The notes under the pieces are model-generated. The model ran no database searches. It saw nothing but the letters and a program-made list of their open reading frames with translations, and had not been told where the DNA came from. 64,000 nucleotides of DNA from Collinsella sp. (GTDB taxonomy: Bacteria > Actinomycetota > Coriobacteriia > Coriobacteriales > Coriobacteriaceae). Every line of letters begins with the position of its first letter. Position 1 is the stretch's first letter. Location of the stretch: contig JAUMOL010000018.1 of assembly GCA_031295385.1 (NCBI GenBank), positions 17,035 through 81,034 on the forward strand. Direction: 5' to 3'. Below are positions 10,606-20,751 of the stretch, in pieces. Position numbers and translations under genes: made by a program.

Positions 10606-10706
10606 CAGCAAGAGGAGCCGTGTGGGTTTGGCTAGGTTCGGGTGCTGTCCGTGCCGTGCGGTAAAATCGTTCAGTCAGAACACGAACCCGCATCGGAGCT
10701 CATTAC

Positions 10707-13700
10707 ATGGCATTCGTCCATCTGCACAATCACACTGTTTTCTCCATGCTCGACGGCGCAACCCGTATCCAGGATATGGTCAATCGTGCCGTTGAACTTG
10801 GCATGCCCGCCGTGGCCATTACCGACCACGGCTACATGTATGGCGTGCCCGACCTGGCGCTGGCCTGCGACGCCGTCAATCACAACACGCCCGAGTACAA
10901 AACCTGGAGCCACGACAAGGCCTTCTTGGAAAAGGACCGCCGCGACGAGCTCGTGGAGCCCGACCCCGAGGCAAACCCGCGCGAGCATGCCCAGTACGTC
11001 AAAGACATGGCCATGTGGGACGAGAAGGGCAACATCGACGAGCTCAAGCCGCCCCTGGTCATCAAGCCCATCTTTGGCTGCGAGGTCTACTTTACGCCGG
11101 ACGAGACCCTTGCCCGCGACCACAAGCCCGAGCTCTACCATATGATCCTCCTGGCCAAAGACCAGGAAGGCTACGTCAACCTGATGCAGACGGTCTCCGA
11201 GGCCGCCGTGCAGGGCTTTTACTACAAGCCGCGCGTGACGCTCGACAACCTGCGCCGCCATGCCAAGGGCATGATCTGCACGAGCGCCTGTATCGCGGGC
11301 ATCATCCCCAAATACATCGACCGCGGCGACATGGAAGGCGCCATCAAGTGGGCCGAGACCTTCCGCGACACCTTCGACCCCGGCGACTTCTACATCGAGA
11401 TCCAGGAACACGGCATTACCACCGATAACGGCCTGACCGACGAGCAGATGGATCGCACGCTCATCGACATCGCCAAACAGGTGGGCGTCAAGGTCATCGC
11501 CACTAACGACTTCCACTATCTGCGCCGCGAGGACGCGCCGGTGCAGGACGTCATCATGTGCATCGGCATGAACGCCAAGGTCGACGACCCCAACCGCATG
11601 CGCATGACCGGCTCGGAGTTCTACATGAAGACCGAGGAGGAGATGCGGGCGATGTTCCCGTATTGCCCCGAGGCCTGCGACAACACGCTCGAGATCGCCG
11701 ACAAGTGCTACGTCGAGCTGGACTGGGACTCCATCATCCTGCCGCGCTTCCCGTTGCTCGACCCCGGCGAGACGCACGAGAGCCAGTTCCGCCGCGAGTG
11801 CGAGAAGGGCCTGCGCCAGCACTACGGCGACGACTGGGCCACGCGCGAGATCGGCGGCGTCAACATCAAAGAGCGCTTTGAGTACGAATACAAGGTCATC
11901 TGCGACAAGGGCTTTGCCGCCTACTTTTTGATTGTTGCCGAGTACGTGCAATGGGCCAAGGACAACGGCATCGGCGTCGGCCCCGGCCGTGGTTCGGCCG
12001 CCGGCGCTATCGTCGCCTACGCCATGAACATCACCGCGTTCGACCCGCTCGAGAACGGCTTGATGTTCGAGAGGTTCCTGTCCCCGCAGCGTACCGAGAT
12101 GCCCGATATCGATATGGACTTCGACGATGAGCGGCGCCTCGAGGTCGTGGAGCACGTTCGCCAGCTCTACGGCCCCGAGAAGGTCACCCACGTCATCACC
12201 TACTCGACCATTAAGGCCAAGCAGGCCATCAACGACGCCGCGCGCGTCCTGGACTACCCGGTCTACATGGGCCAGCGCCTGTCCAAGATGGTTTCGAGCG
12301 ACCCCAAGGTCAAGCTCAAGCAGGTGCTCGACAAACAGCCCGGCAAAGAAGATCTGTTTAACCCCGATTTTGCCGAGGCCTATAAAAAGGACGACGACGC
12401 CCGCCGCATCATCGACACGGCGCTCTCGATCGAGGGCCTCACCCGTGGCGAGGGCGTGCACGCGTGCGCCGTTCTGATCTGCCGTGACCCCGTCAACGAG
12501 CACGTGCCCACCAAGCTCGATACCAAGGGCGGCGTCGAGATTACCCAGTACGAGGGCCATACCGTCGCCGACATGGGCCTGCTCAAGATGGACTTCTTGG
12601 GCCTGCGTACGCTGACGGTTATCTCCAAGGCCAAGGCCAACATCAAAAAGAACTTCGGCATCGACATCAAAGAGGAAGAGATTCCCTTTGACGACCCCGA
12701 GATCTTTAAGCTCATGGGCTCCGGCCACACCGCCGGCGTCTTCCAGGTCGAGTCCGCCGGCATGACGGCCACGATCAAGAACATGAAGCCCACCGAGTAC
12801 AAGCATGTCGTAGCATTGATCGCCCTGTACCGCCCGGGCCCGCTGGGCGCCGGCATGGTTTCGTCCTACATCAACCGTATGAACGGCAAGGAGCCGGCGG
12901 TCTCCTACGACGACCGCCTGGACGACATCCTGGGCGAAACCTACGGCACCATGGTCTACCAGGAGCAGGTTATGCTCATCTCCGTTGAGATGTGCGGCTT
13001 CTCCAAGGGCGAATCGGACTCGCGTATCCGTAAGCCCGTGGCTAAGAAAAAGATCAAGCTGCTCACGTCGACGGTGCTGCACTGGGAGGATGGCTCGGAC
13101 GAGACCACCTACGACCACTGGATGAACGGCGCTATCAAGAACAACTACACGCGCGAGGTCGCTCAGAAGATTTGGGACGATGTTCTCGAGTTCGCGTCCT
13201 ACGCCTTTAACAAGTCGCACTCCGCTGGCTACGCCATCCTGGTTATGCAGACGGCGTGGCTCAAGGCGCATTATCCGCACGAGTACATGGCGGCCGTTCT
13301 GACGTCCTATACGGGCAAGACCGACAAGATCGTTCACTACGTCTCGGCATGCCGTCACGACGGCATCCCCGTGCTTTCGCCAGATGTCAACGAGTCCGGT
13401 ACCGAGTTCACGGCTACCAAGGAGGGCGTGCGCTTTGGTCTGGCCGGCATCCGCGGCGTGGGCACCGGCGTGGCGCAGGCGATTATCGCCGAGCGCGAGG
13501 CGGGCGGTCCGTTTAAGACGCTGCACGACTTTGTCGAGCGCGTGGACTCGAGCCAGGCCAACCGTCGCGTGATCGAATCGCTCATCAAGGCAGGCGCCTT
13601 CGACTCCACGGGGTATCCGCGCCGCCAGATGATGCACTTTGTGGACAAGAACAACCCCGAGAACATCATCGATGCCGCAGTAAAGCGCCAGAAGGATCGC

Positions 13701-14510
13701 GCGAGCGGCCAGACGTCGTTCTTCGATATGTTTGGCGACGTTGAGGGCTCGGGCTTTGAGGTGAGCGTGCCCGATCCGGATGGCCAGGAGTGGGACCGCC
13801 ACCTTAAGCTGAGCCAGGAGAAGGAGGTTCTGGGCATCTATGTCTCGGACCACCCGTTGCGCCCGTTTGAGTATGCACTTAGCAAAGCGCGCGACTTCTC
13901 GTTCTCGCAGATCGACACCGGCTACGAGGTGCAAAACCCCACGGGCGGCACCATCAACCAGGAGATTCCCGAGGGCAAGGCGCTGTGGTGGGCCGGCATG
14001 GTCTCGAGCGTGTCCAAGCGCGTGACCAAAAACGGCGATCCCATGGGTATCGTGCAGCTCGAGGACATGGAAGGCGAGGCCACGGTCGTGGTGTTCCCCA
14101 AGACCTACAAGGAGGCCGAGGGGTACCTGTATGGCGAGGTCGATCCCGAGACCGGCGCGCAGCTGTCCGACGCGTTTGTGCGCATTAAGGGCAAGCTCGA
14201 GCGCTCGGACCGCGGCGACCAGATCATCGCGCAGGAGATTGTGCCGCTGGAGCTTAGCGAGGAGAAAAACAAGCCCAAGGTCTTTGAGGTCATGGTGCCC
14301 AACAGCCGCTTTAGCCAGGGCAATATGGCGCGCCTGGCCACGGTGCTCACCACCAACCCGGGCGGCGACCGCGTGGAGATCTTTATTGAGCAAGTCGACG
14401 GGCGCGTGCTGCGTGCCGAGGTACCGGCCAAGGTCAACGCACGCTCGATTCCGCTGCTGGCAGAGGCAAAGGCGATTGTGGGTAACCAGGGCCGCGTGAC
14501 GGTTATCTAA
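10707..14510 (+). CDS. dnaE: DNA polymerase III subunit alpha (DnaE)
   Basis: The replicative polymerase core. 1267 residues. An N-terminal PHP domain opens with HLHNHTVFSMLDG. The polymerase domain carries GPGRGSAAGA and the catalytic PDIDMDFDDERR near residue 467. The fingers contain LDYPVYMG and FNKSHSAGYA. A helix-hairpin-helix and OB region follow, with VSSVSKRVTKNGDPMGIVQLED near residue 1100. Compared with E. coli DnaE, the PHP domain has an extra stretch of about 60 residues (about 58-116, charged, with DPEANPREHAQYVKDMAMWD) before KPIFGCEVYF. The thumb also carries a basic-acidic insert after SRIRKPVAKKKIKLL. Both look like lineage insertions, not damage. Confidence 0.96.
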   Translation: MAFVHLHNHTVFSMLDGATRIQDMVNRAVELGMPAVAITDHGYMYGVPDLALACDAVNHNTPEYKTWSHDKAFLEKDRRDELVEPDPEANPREHAQYVKDMAMWDEKGNIDELKPPLVIKPIFGCEVYFTPDETLARDHKPELYHMILLAKDQEGYVNLMQTVSEAAVQGFYYKPRVTLDNLRRHAKGMICTSACIAGIIPKYIDRGDMEGAIKWAETFRDTFDPGDFYIEIQEHGITTDNGLTDEQMDRTLIDIAKQVGVKVIATNDFHYLRREDAPVQDVIMCIGMNAKVDDPNRMRMTGSEFYMKTEEEMRAMFPYCPEACDNTLEIADKCYVELDWDSIILPRFPLLDPGETHESQFRRECEKGLRQHYGDDWATREIGGVNIKERFEYEYKVICDKGFAAYFLIVAEYVQWAKDNGIGVGPGRGSAAGAIVAYAMNITAFDPLENGLMFERFLSPQRTEMPDIDMDFDDERRLEVVEHVRQLYGPEKVTHVITYSTIKAKQAINDAARVLDYPVYMGQRLSKMVSSDPKVKLKQVLDKQPGKEDLFNPDFAEAYKKDDDARRIIDTALSIEGLTRGEGVHACAVLICRDPVNEHVPTKLDTKGGVEITQYEGHTVADMGLLKMDFLGLRTLTVISKAKANIKKNFGIDIKEEEIPFDDPEIFKLMGSGHTAGVFQVESAGMTATIKNMKPTEYKHVVALIALYRPGPLGAGMVSSYINRMNGKEPAVSYDDRLDDILGETYGTMVYQEQVMLISVEMCGFSKGESDSRIRKPVAKKKIKLLTSTVLHWEDGSDETTYDHWMNGAIKNNYTREVAQKIWDDVLEFASYAFNKSHSAGYAILVMQTAWLKAHYPHEYMAAVLTSYTGKTDKIVHYVSACRHDGIPVLSPDVNESGTEFTATKEGVRFGLAGIRGVGTGVAQAIIAEREAGGPFKTLHDFVERVDSSQANRRVIESLIKAGAFDSTGYPRRQMMHFVDKNNPENIIDAAVKRQKDRASGQTSFFDMFGDVEGSGFEVSVPDPDGQEWDRHLKLSQEKEVLGIYVSDHPLRPFEYALSKARDFSFSQIDTGYEVQNPTGGTINQEIPEGKALWWAGMVSSVSKRVTKNGDPMGIVQLEDMEGEATVVVFPKTYKEAEGYLYGEVDPETGAQLSDAFVRIKGKLERSDRGDQIIAQEIVPLELSEEKNKPKVFEVMVPNSRFSQGNMARLATVLTTNPGGDRVEIFIEQVDGRVLRAEVPAKVNARSIPLLAEAKAIVGNQGRVTVI

Positions 14511-14538
14511 GCTACCCCGGGTGAGATTGGAGGAAGTG

Positions 14539-17500
14539 ATGGCGCAGGGGACGTTTGTGCAGGCGCTTCGGAAAGAGGCGGCGCTGAGCGGCACCTTTAT
14601 GAAGGGCCGCTCGCTCATGCTCAACGGCGCCGTGCTGTCGATTGAGGACAGCGGCTCGCGCTTCTCCAAAAACGTGACGGTTGAGGGCTCGGTGCGCGGT
14701 TCGCGCGGCGACCTGTACAAGACGCACGTGGCGCTCGACATGGACGAGCACGAGGTAATCGACTACGACTGCGATTGTCCCGCTGCCTATCGTTACCCCG
14801 GCATGTGCAAGCACGCCATCGCCACAGCGCTGGCATACCTGGACGCCAGCGGCATTGAGCCCGTCGAGGGTTTGCGCACGCCGGTCCGCACGTTTACGGC
14901 GCAGCCGAAACAGCCCGCGCGCACCGCGCCCAAAGCGCCGGCCGTCAACCCCAACTTTCCCTTCCCGGCGCCCGTCCCCACGAGCCCGAGCCTCATGGCG
15001 GCGCTCTCCGATCTTTCGGACGCACGCATGGATGAGCTGGCGAGCATGCGCCGCAAGCTTGCCGGTGCCGTTGATCCCGACGCCCCCAAAGCGGCGTTGG
15101 AGCCCTCGTTGGTGCCGTACTACAATCCGCTGTTCGCCGACCGCTTTAGCTGGGCGCTCGAGTTCCGCATTCGCTGCGGTTCGGTGTCCTACGTGGTCAA
15201 GGATATCGACGGCATGGCCGATGCCTACGTGCGCGGCGGCACCTTCTCGTACGGCAAGAAGCTCACGTTTGTCCATACGCCCGAAGCCTTTGAAGACGTG
15301 TCGACAAAGCTGCTCAACCTTGTTGTGACGACAGTTGCCTATCTCGATGACATCACAAGCTCGCGTTCGGCGTCGTACGACTTTGCCCGCAGCGGTTTTG
15401 TCGCCGAGCGTCAGTTGCCGCTGTCCGAGCATAGCATCGTATATGTGCTGGACCTGCTGCGCGGCCAGACCATCTCCTTTGAGCCCGCCTGGTCGCGGGG
15501 GACGACGACGCATCGCACCTATGACGTGGCGGTTGAGATGCCTCCGGAAGGGGAGGACGAGGCGCTGTCTAAGCGCCCACCGCTCCTTGCCGCCAAAATC
15601 GCGCCGGCGGCTGGTGGTAGCTACGATCTGCGCCTGCCGGCCGATGCATACTGCTTTGCTTCGGGCGACGTAGCCTATCTGGTCGACACCCGCCGTGCGC
15701 GCCGCACCGATGTAGCGTTTGCCCAGCATGCAGCGCCGTTCCTATCGCGCTTGCTGCCCTGTCGCACGCCAGTCCATATCGCTGCCGACCAGGTGGGGGA
15801 GTTCTGTCGTATGGCTCTACCCATTTTGCGCGACTACACCGACCTCACCGCGCCCGCCGCGCTCGATACCGTGGCACCCGAGCCGAGCTTTGCTATGGCA
15901 ATCGGCGTCGACGATGGGCTCGTGACCTGCAAAATTACGGTTACCTACGGCGATTGGTCAGCGGATCTCTTTAGCCTGGGCGCTCCGGGCAGTCCCTTCG
16001 AAGAGCAACGCCCCGGCGTGCCGCCCCGCGACGAGGTGGCGGAGTTTCGCGTTATGGACACGGCGGCCCTGTACTTCGATTTCTACGAGGGCGGTCTGGC
16101 GTTCGAGGAGCGCGATGACGCCCGCTTGTTCTGCCTGCTGACCGAGGGTCTGTCTGCCCTGTCCGAGCTGGGTGAGGTCATGCTCAGCGACCGTCTGCGC
16201 CAGATTTCGGTCCGCCCTGCGCCCAAGCTCTCGGTTCGTGCGACCGTCAAGAGTAACCTGCTCGATGTCGAGCTGGGCGCGAGCGGGCTTTCGGCTGCGG
16301 ACCTTGCCATCTACCTCGACTCCTACAAGCGTCACCAGACGTTTGCGCGTCTCACGTCGGGCGATATCATTCGCCTGGACGAGGGGGCGCGCGCCGCGTT
16401 TGGCCTTGCCGAGGATCTGGGGGTCGATGCTGTCGACCTGCTCGACGGTGTGTCGCTTCCCGCGTCGAGTACCCTGTTCGTCGACAGCATGCTTGCGCGC
16501 ACGCCGGCGATTGAGGCCGATCGCGACGCTGCGTTCCGCCGTACCGTCGAGCGCCTGGACACGCTCGGCAAGATGGACTTTACGGTACCTGCCTCGCTCA
16601 AGGCCACGCTGCGTGGCTACCAGGTCGACGGATACCAGTGGCTCGGCTCGCTCGAACACCTGGGTCTTGGTGGCATCTTGGCCGACGACATGGGCCTGGG
16701 CAAAACACTCCAGATGATCGCGCATGTCCTGGCGCGCGTGGAGGCGGGGGACATCAAGCCCACGCTCGTGGTATGCCCGGCCTCGCTCGTGTACAACTGG
16801 ACTGCCGAGCTGGAGCGCTTTGCGCCCTCGCTCGATGTTTGCGCAATCGTGGGCGCCAAGGCGCAGCGCCGCGTGCAGATTGCCGGCGTGGCCGAGCATA
16901 ACGTGGTCGTGACGTCGTATGACCTTATGCGCCGCGATATCGATGAGTACGCCGAACAGGATTTTGCCCGCGTGGTGCTCGACGAGGCCCAGTACATTAA
17001 AAACCCGCTCACCCAGGTGGCGCGTGCCGCCAAGTGCCTGCCGGCCGGCGTGCGCTTTGCCCTGACGGGCACGCCCGTCGAAAACCGCCTATCCGAGCTC
17101 TGGAGCATCTTCGACTTTTTGATGCCGGGCCTGCTTGGCACGCGCGAGTCGTTTGCCAAACGCTTCGAAAGCCCGGTCGAGCACGCCGAAGGTGACAGCG
17201 CCGCTCGCCTACAGGCGCTCGTGTCGCCGTTTGTGCTGCGCCGTGTCAAGGAAGACGTGGTGGCCGACCTGCCCGAGAAGATCGAGGATACGATCATGGC
17301 GCAGCTCACCGGCGAGCAGCGCAAGCTTTACCTGGCAAACCAGGACCGCATCGCCCAGCAGGTGCAGCACCGCGAGGCATCCGAGTTTAAGAAAGACAAG
17401 CTCAAGGTGCTCGCCGAGCTCACCAAGCTGCGCCAGATCTGCTGCGACCCGCGTCTACACTACGAGGATTACAAGGCGGGGAGCGCCAAACTCGATACGT

Positions 17501-18003
17501 GCATGGAGCTCGCGCACGGCGCACTCGACGGCGGGCATCGCATCCTGTTGTTCAGCCAGTTTACGGGTATGCTCGATATCATCGGTAAGCGCTTGGCCAA
17601 GGAGGACATCGCCTTCCTTAAGCTCACGGGCGCTTCGTCTAAGGAGAGCCGCGCCAAGATGGTCGCGCAGTTCCAAGCGGGCGAGGTTCCGGTCTTTTTG
17701 ATCTCGCTCAAGGCAGGCGGCGTGGGCCTTAACCTGACGGCTGCCGACGTGGTCATCCACTACGACCCGTGGTGGAACGTGGCCGCACAGGACCAGGCGA
17801 CCGACCGCGCGCATCGTATTGGCCAGCAACATACCGTGACCGTGTACAAGCTCATCGCCAAGGACACGATCGAGGAGCGCATTATGCAGATGCAGGAGTC
17901 CAAACGCGACCTGGTCAACAGCGTGCTCGGTGGCGACGGCATCTCGTCGGCACTGTTCACGCGCGAGGATGTTCTGGCGCTGCTCGGCGGCGACGGGCGC
18001 TAG
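14539..18003 (+). CDS. SWIM zinc-finger SNF2-family helicase
   Basis: A Swi2/Snf2 DNA translocase, about 1154 residues from the ATG at 14539. That ATG is preferred over the GTG at 14521 because GGAGGA lies 4 bases before it. Seen: a SWIM finger CDCPAAYRYPGMCKH at about residues 77-91 (CxC...CxH, a zinc and DNA or protein contact). A long variable middle follows. The ATPase has Walker A LADDMGLGKT near residue 714, Walker B LDEAQYIKN near 813, LTGTPVENRL near 840, and a C-terminal helicase lobe ending in DQATDRAHRIGQ. These proteins are common in actinobacteria and clostridia. Roles in transcription or repair are proposed but not settled. Confidence 0.9.
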   Translation: MAQGTFVQALRKEAALSGTFMKGRSLMLNGAVLSIEDSGSRFSKNVTVEGSVRGSRGDLYKTHVALDMDEHEVIDYDCDCPAAYRYPGMCKHAIATALAYLDASGIEPVEGLRTPVRTFTAQPKQPARTAPKAPAVNPNFPFPAPVPTSPSLMAALSDLSDARMDELASMRRKLAGAVDPDAPKAALEPSLVPYYNPLFADRFSWALEFRIRCGSVSYVVKDIDGMADAYVRGGTFSYGKKLTFVHTPEAFEDVSTKLLNLVVTTVAYLDDITSSRSASYDFARSGFVAERQLPLSEHSIVYVLDLLRGQTISFEPAWSRGTTTHRTYDVAVEMPPEGEDEALSKRPPLLAAKIAPAAGGSYDLRLPADAYCFASGDVAYLVDTRRARRTDVAFAQHAAPFLSRLLPCRTPVHIAADQVGEFCRMALPILRDYTDLTAPAALDTVAPEPSFAMAIGVDDGLVTCKITVTYGDWSADLFSLGAPGSPFEEQRPGVPPRDEVAEFRVMDTAALYFDFYEGGLAFEERDDARLFCLLTEGLSALSELGEVMLSDRLRQISVRPAPKLSVRATVKSNLLDVELGASGLSAADLAIYLDSYKRHQTFARLTSGDIIRLDEGARAAFGLAEDLGVDAVDLLDGVSLPASSTLFVDSMLARTPAIEADRDAAFRRTVERLDTLGKMDFTVPASLKATLRGYQVDGYQWLGSLEHLGLGGILADDMGLGKTLQMIAHVLARVEAGDIKPTLVVCPASLVYNWTAELERFAPSLDVCAIVGAKAQRRVQIAGVAEHNVVVTSYDLMRRDIDEYAEQDFARVVLDEAQYIKNPLTQVARAAKCLPAGVRFALTGTPVENRLSELWSIFDFLMPGLLGTRESFAKRFESPVEHAEGDSAARLQALVSPFVLRRVKEDVVADLPEKIEDTIMAQLTGEQRKLYLANQDRIAQQVQHREASEFKKDKLKVLAELTKLRQICCDPRLHYEDYKAGSAKLDTCMELAHGALDGGHRILLFSQFTGMLDIIGKRLAKEDIAFLKLTGASSKESRAKMVAQFQAGEVPVFLISLKAGGVGLNLTAADVVIHYDPWWNVAAQDQATDRAHRIGQQHTVTVYKLIAKDTIEERIMQMQESKRDLVNSVLGGDGISSALFTREDVLALLGGDGR

Positions 18004-18168
18004 CTGCGCTCGGGGTGGGACTGCTGGAGTGGGCAGGACGGTCGACGCATTTTGGCTCGACCGCTTGCCTAATCCGTTATGTGTTCATTTGCAATGCCGT
18101 GGATGGTTTGTCTGCCTTTGGGCATAAGAACCATCAAGAACATTGGCACATCAGCAAAGGAGAACATC

Positions 18169-18531
18169 ATGGCGAAATTCTTTAGGGACCCCGACGGCAA
18201 GCTCATCGCCGCCCTTAGCGACGACGTTGCGACCCCTGCCGGTTGCACGGAACTGACCGCAAACACTGAGGACGCGGCGCACGAGAAGCACGTGCCTGTT
18301 GTCGAGACCGAGCGCGACGGTCACGTGATTCGCGCACGCGTTGGCTCGGTCGAGCACCCCAGCCTGCCCGAGCACTACATTGAGTGGATCGCCCTTGAGG
18401 CCGAGGGCCGCTTAGAGGTCCATTACCTTGAGCCCGGCATGAAACCCGCGACGTTTTTCGCGGGCGGCTCCAAGACCGGTACCGTCTATGCCTACTGCAA
18501 CCTGCACGGGCTGTGGTCCGCGACATTCTAG
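18169..18531 (+). CDS. Desulfoferrodoxin-family superoxide reductase (neelaredoxin type)
   Basis: Reduces superoxide to peroxide without releasing oxygen, which suits an anaerobe. 120 residues from the ATG at 18169, which follows AAAGGAG with ideal spacing. Seen: the iron-site ligands in HEKHVPVVE (about residues 38-46), HYIEWIALE and the terminal YCNLHGLW, with Cys and His for the square-pyramidal Fe centre. The N-terminal Cys-rich desulforedoxin domain is not present as a complete CxxC...CC unit. The protein therefore resembles the one-iron class, although GCTEL keeps one Cys. The electron donor is not encoded nearby. Confidence 0.9.
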   Translation: MAKFFRDPDGKLIAALSDDVATPAGCTELTANTEDAAHEKHVPVVETERDGHVIRARVGSVEHPSLPEHYIEWIALEAEGRLEVHYLEPGMKPATFFAGGSKTGTVYAYCNLHGLWSATF

Positions 18532-18576
18532 GAGCGCGCCCCCGCTCGGGGTATCATAGCTAGCATATGCACATGC

Positions 18577-18610
18577 AAGCGCCGGCTGCATTATGCGGCC
18601 GGCGCTTTTA
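18577..18610 (+). terminator. Terminator after superoxide reductase
   Basis: Perfect 10-base arms (18577-18586 and 18598-18607) around an 11-base loop, ending in TTTT. Confidence 0.8.
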
Positions 18611-18648
18611 CTACGATTTCGATGGTTTACGACGGAAAGGGCTGGGCC

Positions 18649-20634
18649 ATGAAGCTCGCGCTTGCACAGATCGATATGCGCCTTGGGGATATTGGGGGCA
18701 TTTGCGGCCGCATCGAGGACCAGGCTCGTCTGGCCCACGAGCGCGGGGCGCGCGTGCTGTGCGTTCCGGCTTCGCTCTTTATGGGTGCCATGCCCGGTGG
18801 CCTGGTGGGCGCTGCCGACTTTGAGCACGACGTGCTTGCCGGTTTGACTGGTGTCGCCGAGCGTATCCAGGAGCTTGACATGATCTGCATCGTGCCCGTG
18901 GCGGTTTCGTTTGAGGGCCAGCCGCTGCTCGACTACATGATGCTCAAGGACGGTCATGTGGTGCCGGCGCGCTCGAGCATTGCCCTGCAGCGTGGCGAGA
19001 ACAGCGACACGCGTTGGGCGCCGCCGGTGTTCGACGTGGACGGCGTGCGCATCGCCGTGATTTTTGACTTGGACCGCGAACTCGAGATGTTGCCGACCGG
19101 TGTTGACCTCATTGCGTATTTCCAATTCAACGCGTTTGACATGACCGACCGTGAGACTGCCGCCATTGCCGCCGTTCGCAGCGGCGCCTACCGCAAGATC
19201 GCATCCAAGCGCAGCGTGTGGTTTGCCTGCATGGCGCCGGTCGGTGCCTTTGACGAGTCGGTGTATACCGGCGGTTCGTTTGTGCTCGACGACTGCGGTC
19301 GCGTGGTGGCCCAGGCGCCGTGTTTTGAGGAGAGTCTGCTGGTTCAGGAGATTCAGCGCGGCGTGATGCTCGATGCCCTGGAAGATCACGAACTGCCCGA
19401 GTTCCGTTCTGAAGAGTGGCTGTGGCAGGCGCTGGTGTTCGCCGTGCGCGACAACGCCCGAGCTCACGGTGCTTCGCGTGCTGTGGTGGCACTCGAGGGT
19501 GACTTGCCGTCGTCCCTGCTGGCGGCGCTGGCCGTCGACGCTCTGGGCCCGCGCAATGTGATTGGCCTGGTGCTGGGGCGCAACCGTATCTTTACGCCGG
19601 CGCAGGAAGAGGCCGAGGCTGCCCGCTGTGCCGCCGTCCGCGCCATTGCCGAGCGCCTGCACATTCGCACTGTCGAGCGCGATGCACCGGATGCGGCGCG
19701 TGTGCTCGATCGCGACGTGTCGGCGGGCGATGCCGAGCGCCTACGCTCGCGCACGCTGGGTCTCATGCTGGAGGACACGGCGCTCGAGCTGGGTGCGATG
19801 ACGCTGAGCCCGCTGTCCAAAACCGAGTATGCGCTGGCGGCGCCGGCGCTTTGCGGCGGCTACCAGGGCGACTTTGCGCCCTTTGGCGATGTGTACCTGT
19901 CGACGCTTGAGTTTGTGGCGCGTGTGCGCAACCGCACGTCTGCCGTGGTACCCCAAGAGCTCGTGACGCTCAACGCGGTGGAAGATTGTATGGAGCGCGT
20001 GCTGGCGCAGGCGCTCTCGACGCTCGACGGCCCGGTCGATATGCTCGACCGCGCGGCACAGCTGCTTGGCGGGCTTGAGCCGGGTGAGGTCGATGGCGCG
20101 CTCGAGGCGCACGTGGACTGCAATCGATCTTTCGACGACATCCCGATGGCCGCTGGCAAGCCTGAGGCTTGCTCGCTGCTGCTGATGCTCGTGCGCCAGG
20201 GCGAGGCTGCCCGCCGCATGTTGCCGATGGCGCCGATCGTCTCGGCCCGTTCGTTTGCCGAGCGTGCCTGGCCGTATATGCTCGCGTGGTCCGACCTGGG
20301 GCTGAGCGGCAAGGAGCGCATGACGGTCGATTCGCTGGCTCGCGCCGAGGTGCGTCGTTTTGCCGACGAGGATACGAGCGAGCGCGTGCGAAACGAGATG
20401 ATGGGCGTGCTGGGCGAGCTGCTGGGTATTTCGCCCGAGCAAATGGAGGAGCTGCGCTCTGAGGACGGTCAGCGTCGTTTGCACGAGGGAATGAAAAAGT
20501 TCGAGGGCGAAGTTCAGGACGCCATCGATAAGATGATGGGCGGTCAGGGCGGCTCGCAAGGTAGTCCCCAGGGTGGCCCGATGCCGCATCCGCCGGTTGA
20601 TCCGAGGCAGTTCCCATTCTTTAGCCAGAACTAG
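18649..20634 (+). CDS. NAD synthetase-like protein, both active sites degenerate
   Basis: Aligns over its length with glutamine-dependent NadE: an N-terminal nitrilase-type glutaminase (about residues 1-235, with GGSFVLDDCGRVVAQAP conserved) and a C-terminal synthetase fold (about 270-560, ending in GDFAPFGDVYLSTL). The catalytic residues are gone. In the glutaminase the expected PEL is PAS (Glu to Ala41), the Lys is Ser110, and the Cys nucleophile region reads VIFDLD (Asp140). In the synthetase the ATP loop SGGxDS is EGDLPS (283-288), and TGNKSE reads SPLSKTE. The frame is intact at 661 residues, with a Gly/Pro/Gln-rich tail. It is probably not an NAD synthase; a scaffold or regulatory role is inferred. 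The start has GGAAAGG 9 bases upstream. Confidence 0.82.
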   Translation: MKLALAQIDMRLGDIGGICGRIEDQARLAHERGARVLCVPASLFMGAMPGGLVGAADFEHDVLAGLTGVAERIQELDMICIVPVAVSFEGQPLLDYMMLKDGHVVPARSSIALQRGENSDTRWAPPVFDVDGVRIAVIFDLDRELEMLPTGVDLIAYFQFNAFDMTDRETAAIAAVRSGAYRKIASKRSVWFACMAPVGAFDESVYTGGSFVLDDCGRVVAQAPCFEESLLVQEIQRGVMLDALEDHELPEFRSEEWLWQALVFAVRDNARAHGASRAVVALEGDLPSSLLAALAVDALGPRNVIGLVLGRNRIFTPAQEEAEAARCAAVRAIAERLHIRTVERDAPDAARVLDRDVSAGDAERLRSRTLGLMLEDTALELGAMTLSPLSKTEYALAAPALCGGYQGDFAPFGDVYLSTLEFVARVRNRTSAVVPQELVTLNAVEDCMERVLAQALSTLDGPVDMLDRAAQLLGGLEPGEVDGALEAHVDCNRSFDDIPMAAGKPEACSLLLMLVRQGEAARRMLPMAPIVSARSFAERAWPYMLAWSDLGLSGKERMTVDSLARAEVRRFADEDTSERVRNEMMGVLGELLGISPEQMEELRSEDGQRRLHEGMKKFEGEVQDAIDKMMGGQGGSQGSPQGGPMPHPPVDPRQFPFFSQN

Positions 20635-20751
20635 GGCAGAAGCAATCTTGCTTTAAGCATCTTGGCCCCGTTGTGTTATTCTAGAACAGACGTTCGTGAA
20701 TGATGCGCGGGGCCTTGTCTTGCGCTGTGGTTGTGGCGAGGGGAGGTTGGC

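Noticed and set aside
10671..14741. 1356-residue minus-strand frame over dnaE
   Set aside because: Shadow of dnaE in another frame, rich in Arg/His/Leu/Val with no domain; dnaE is unmistakable.
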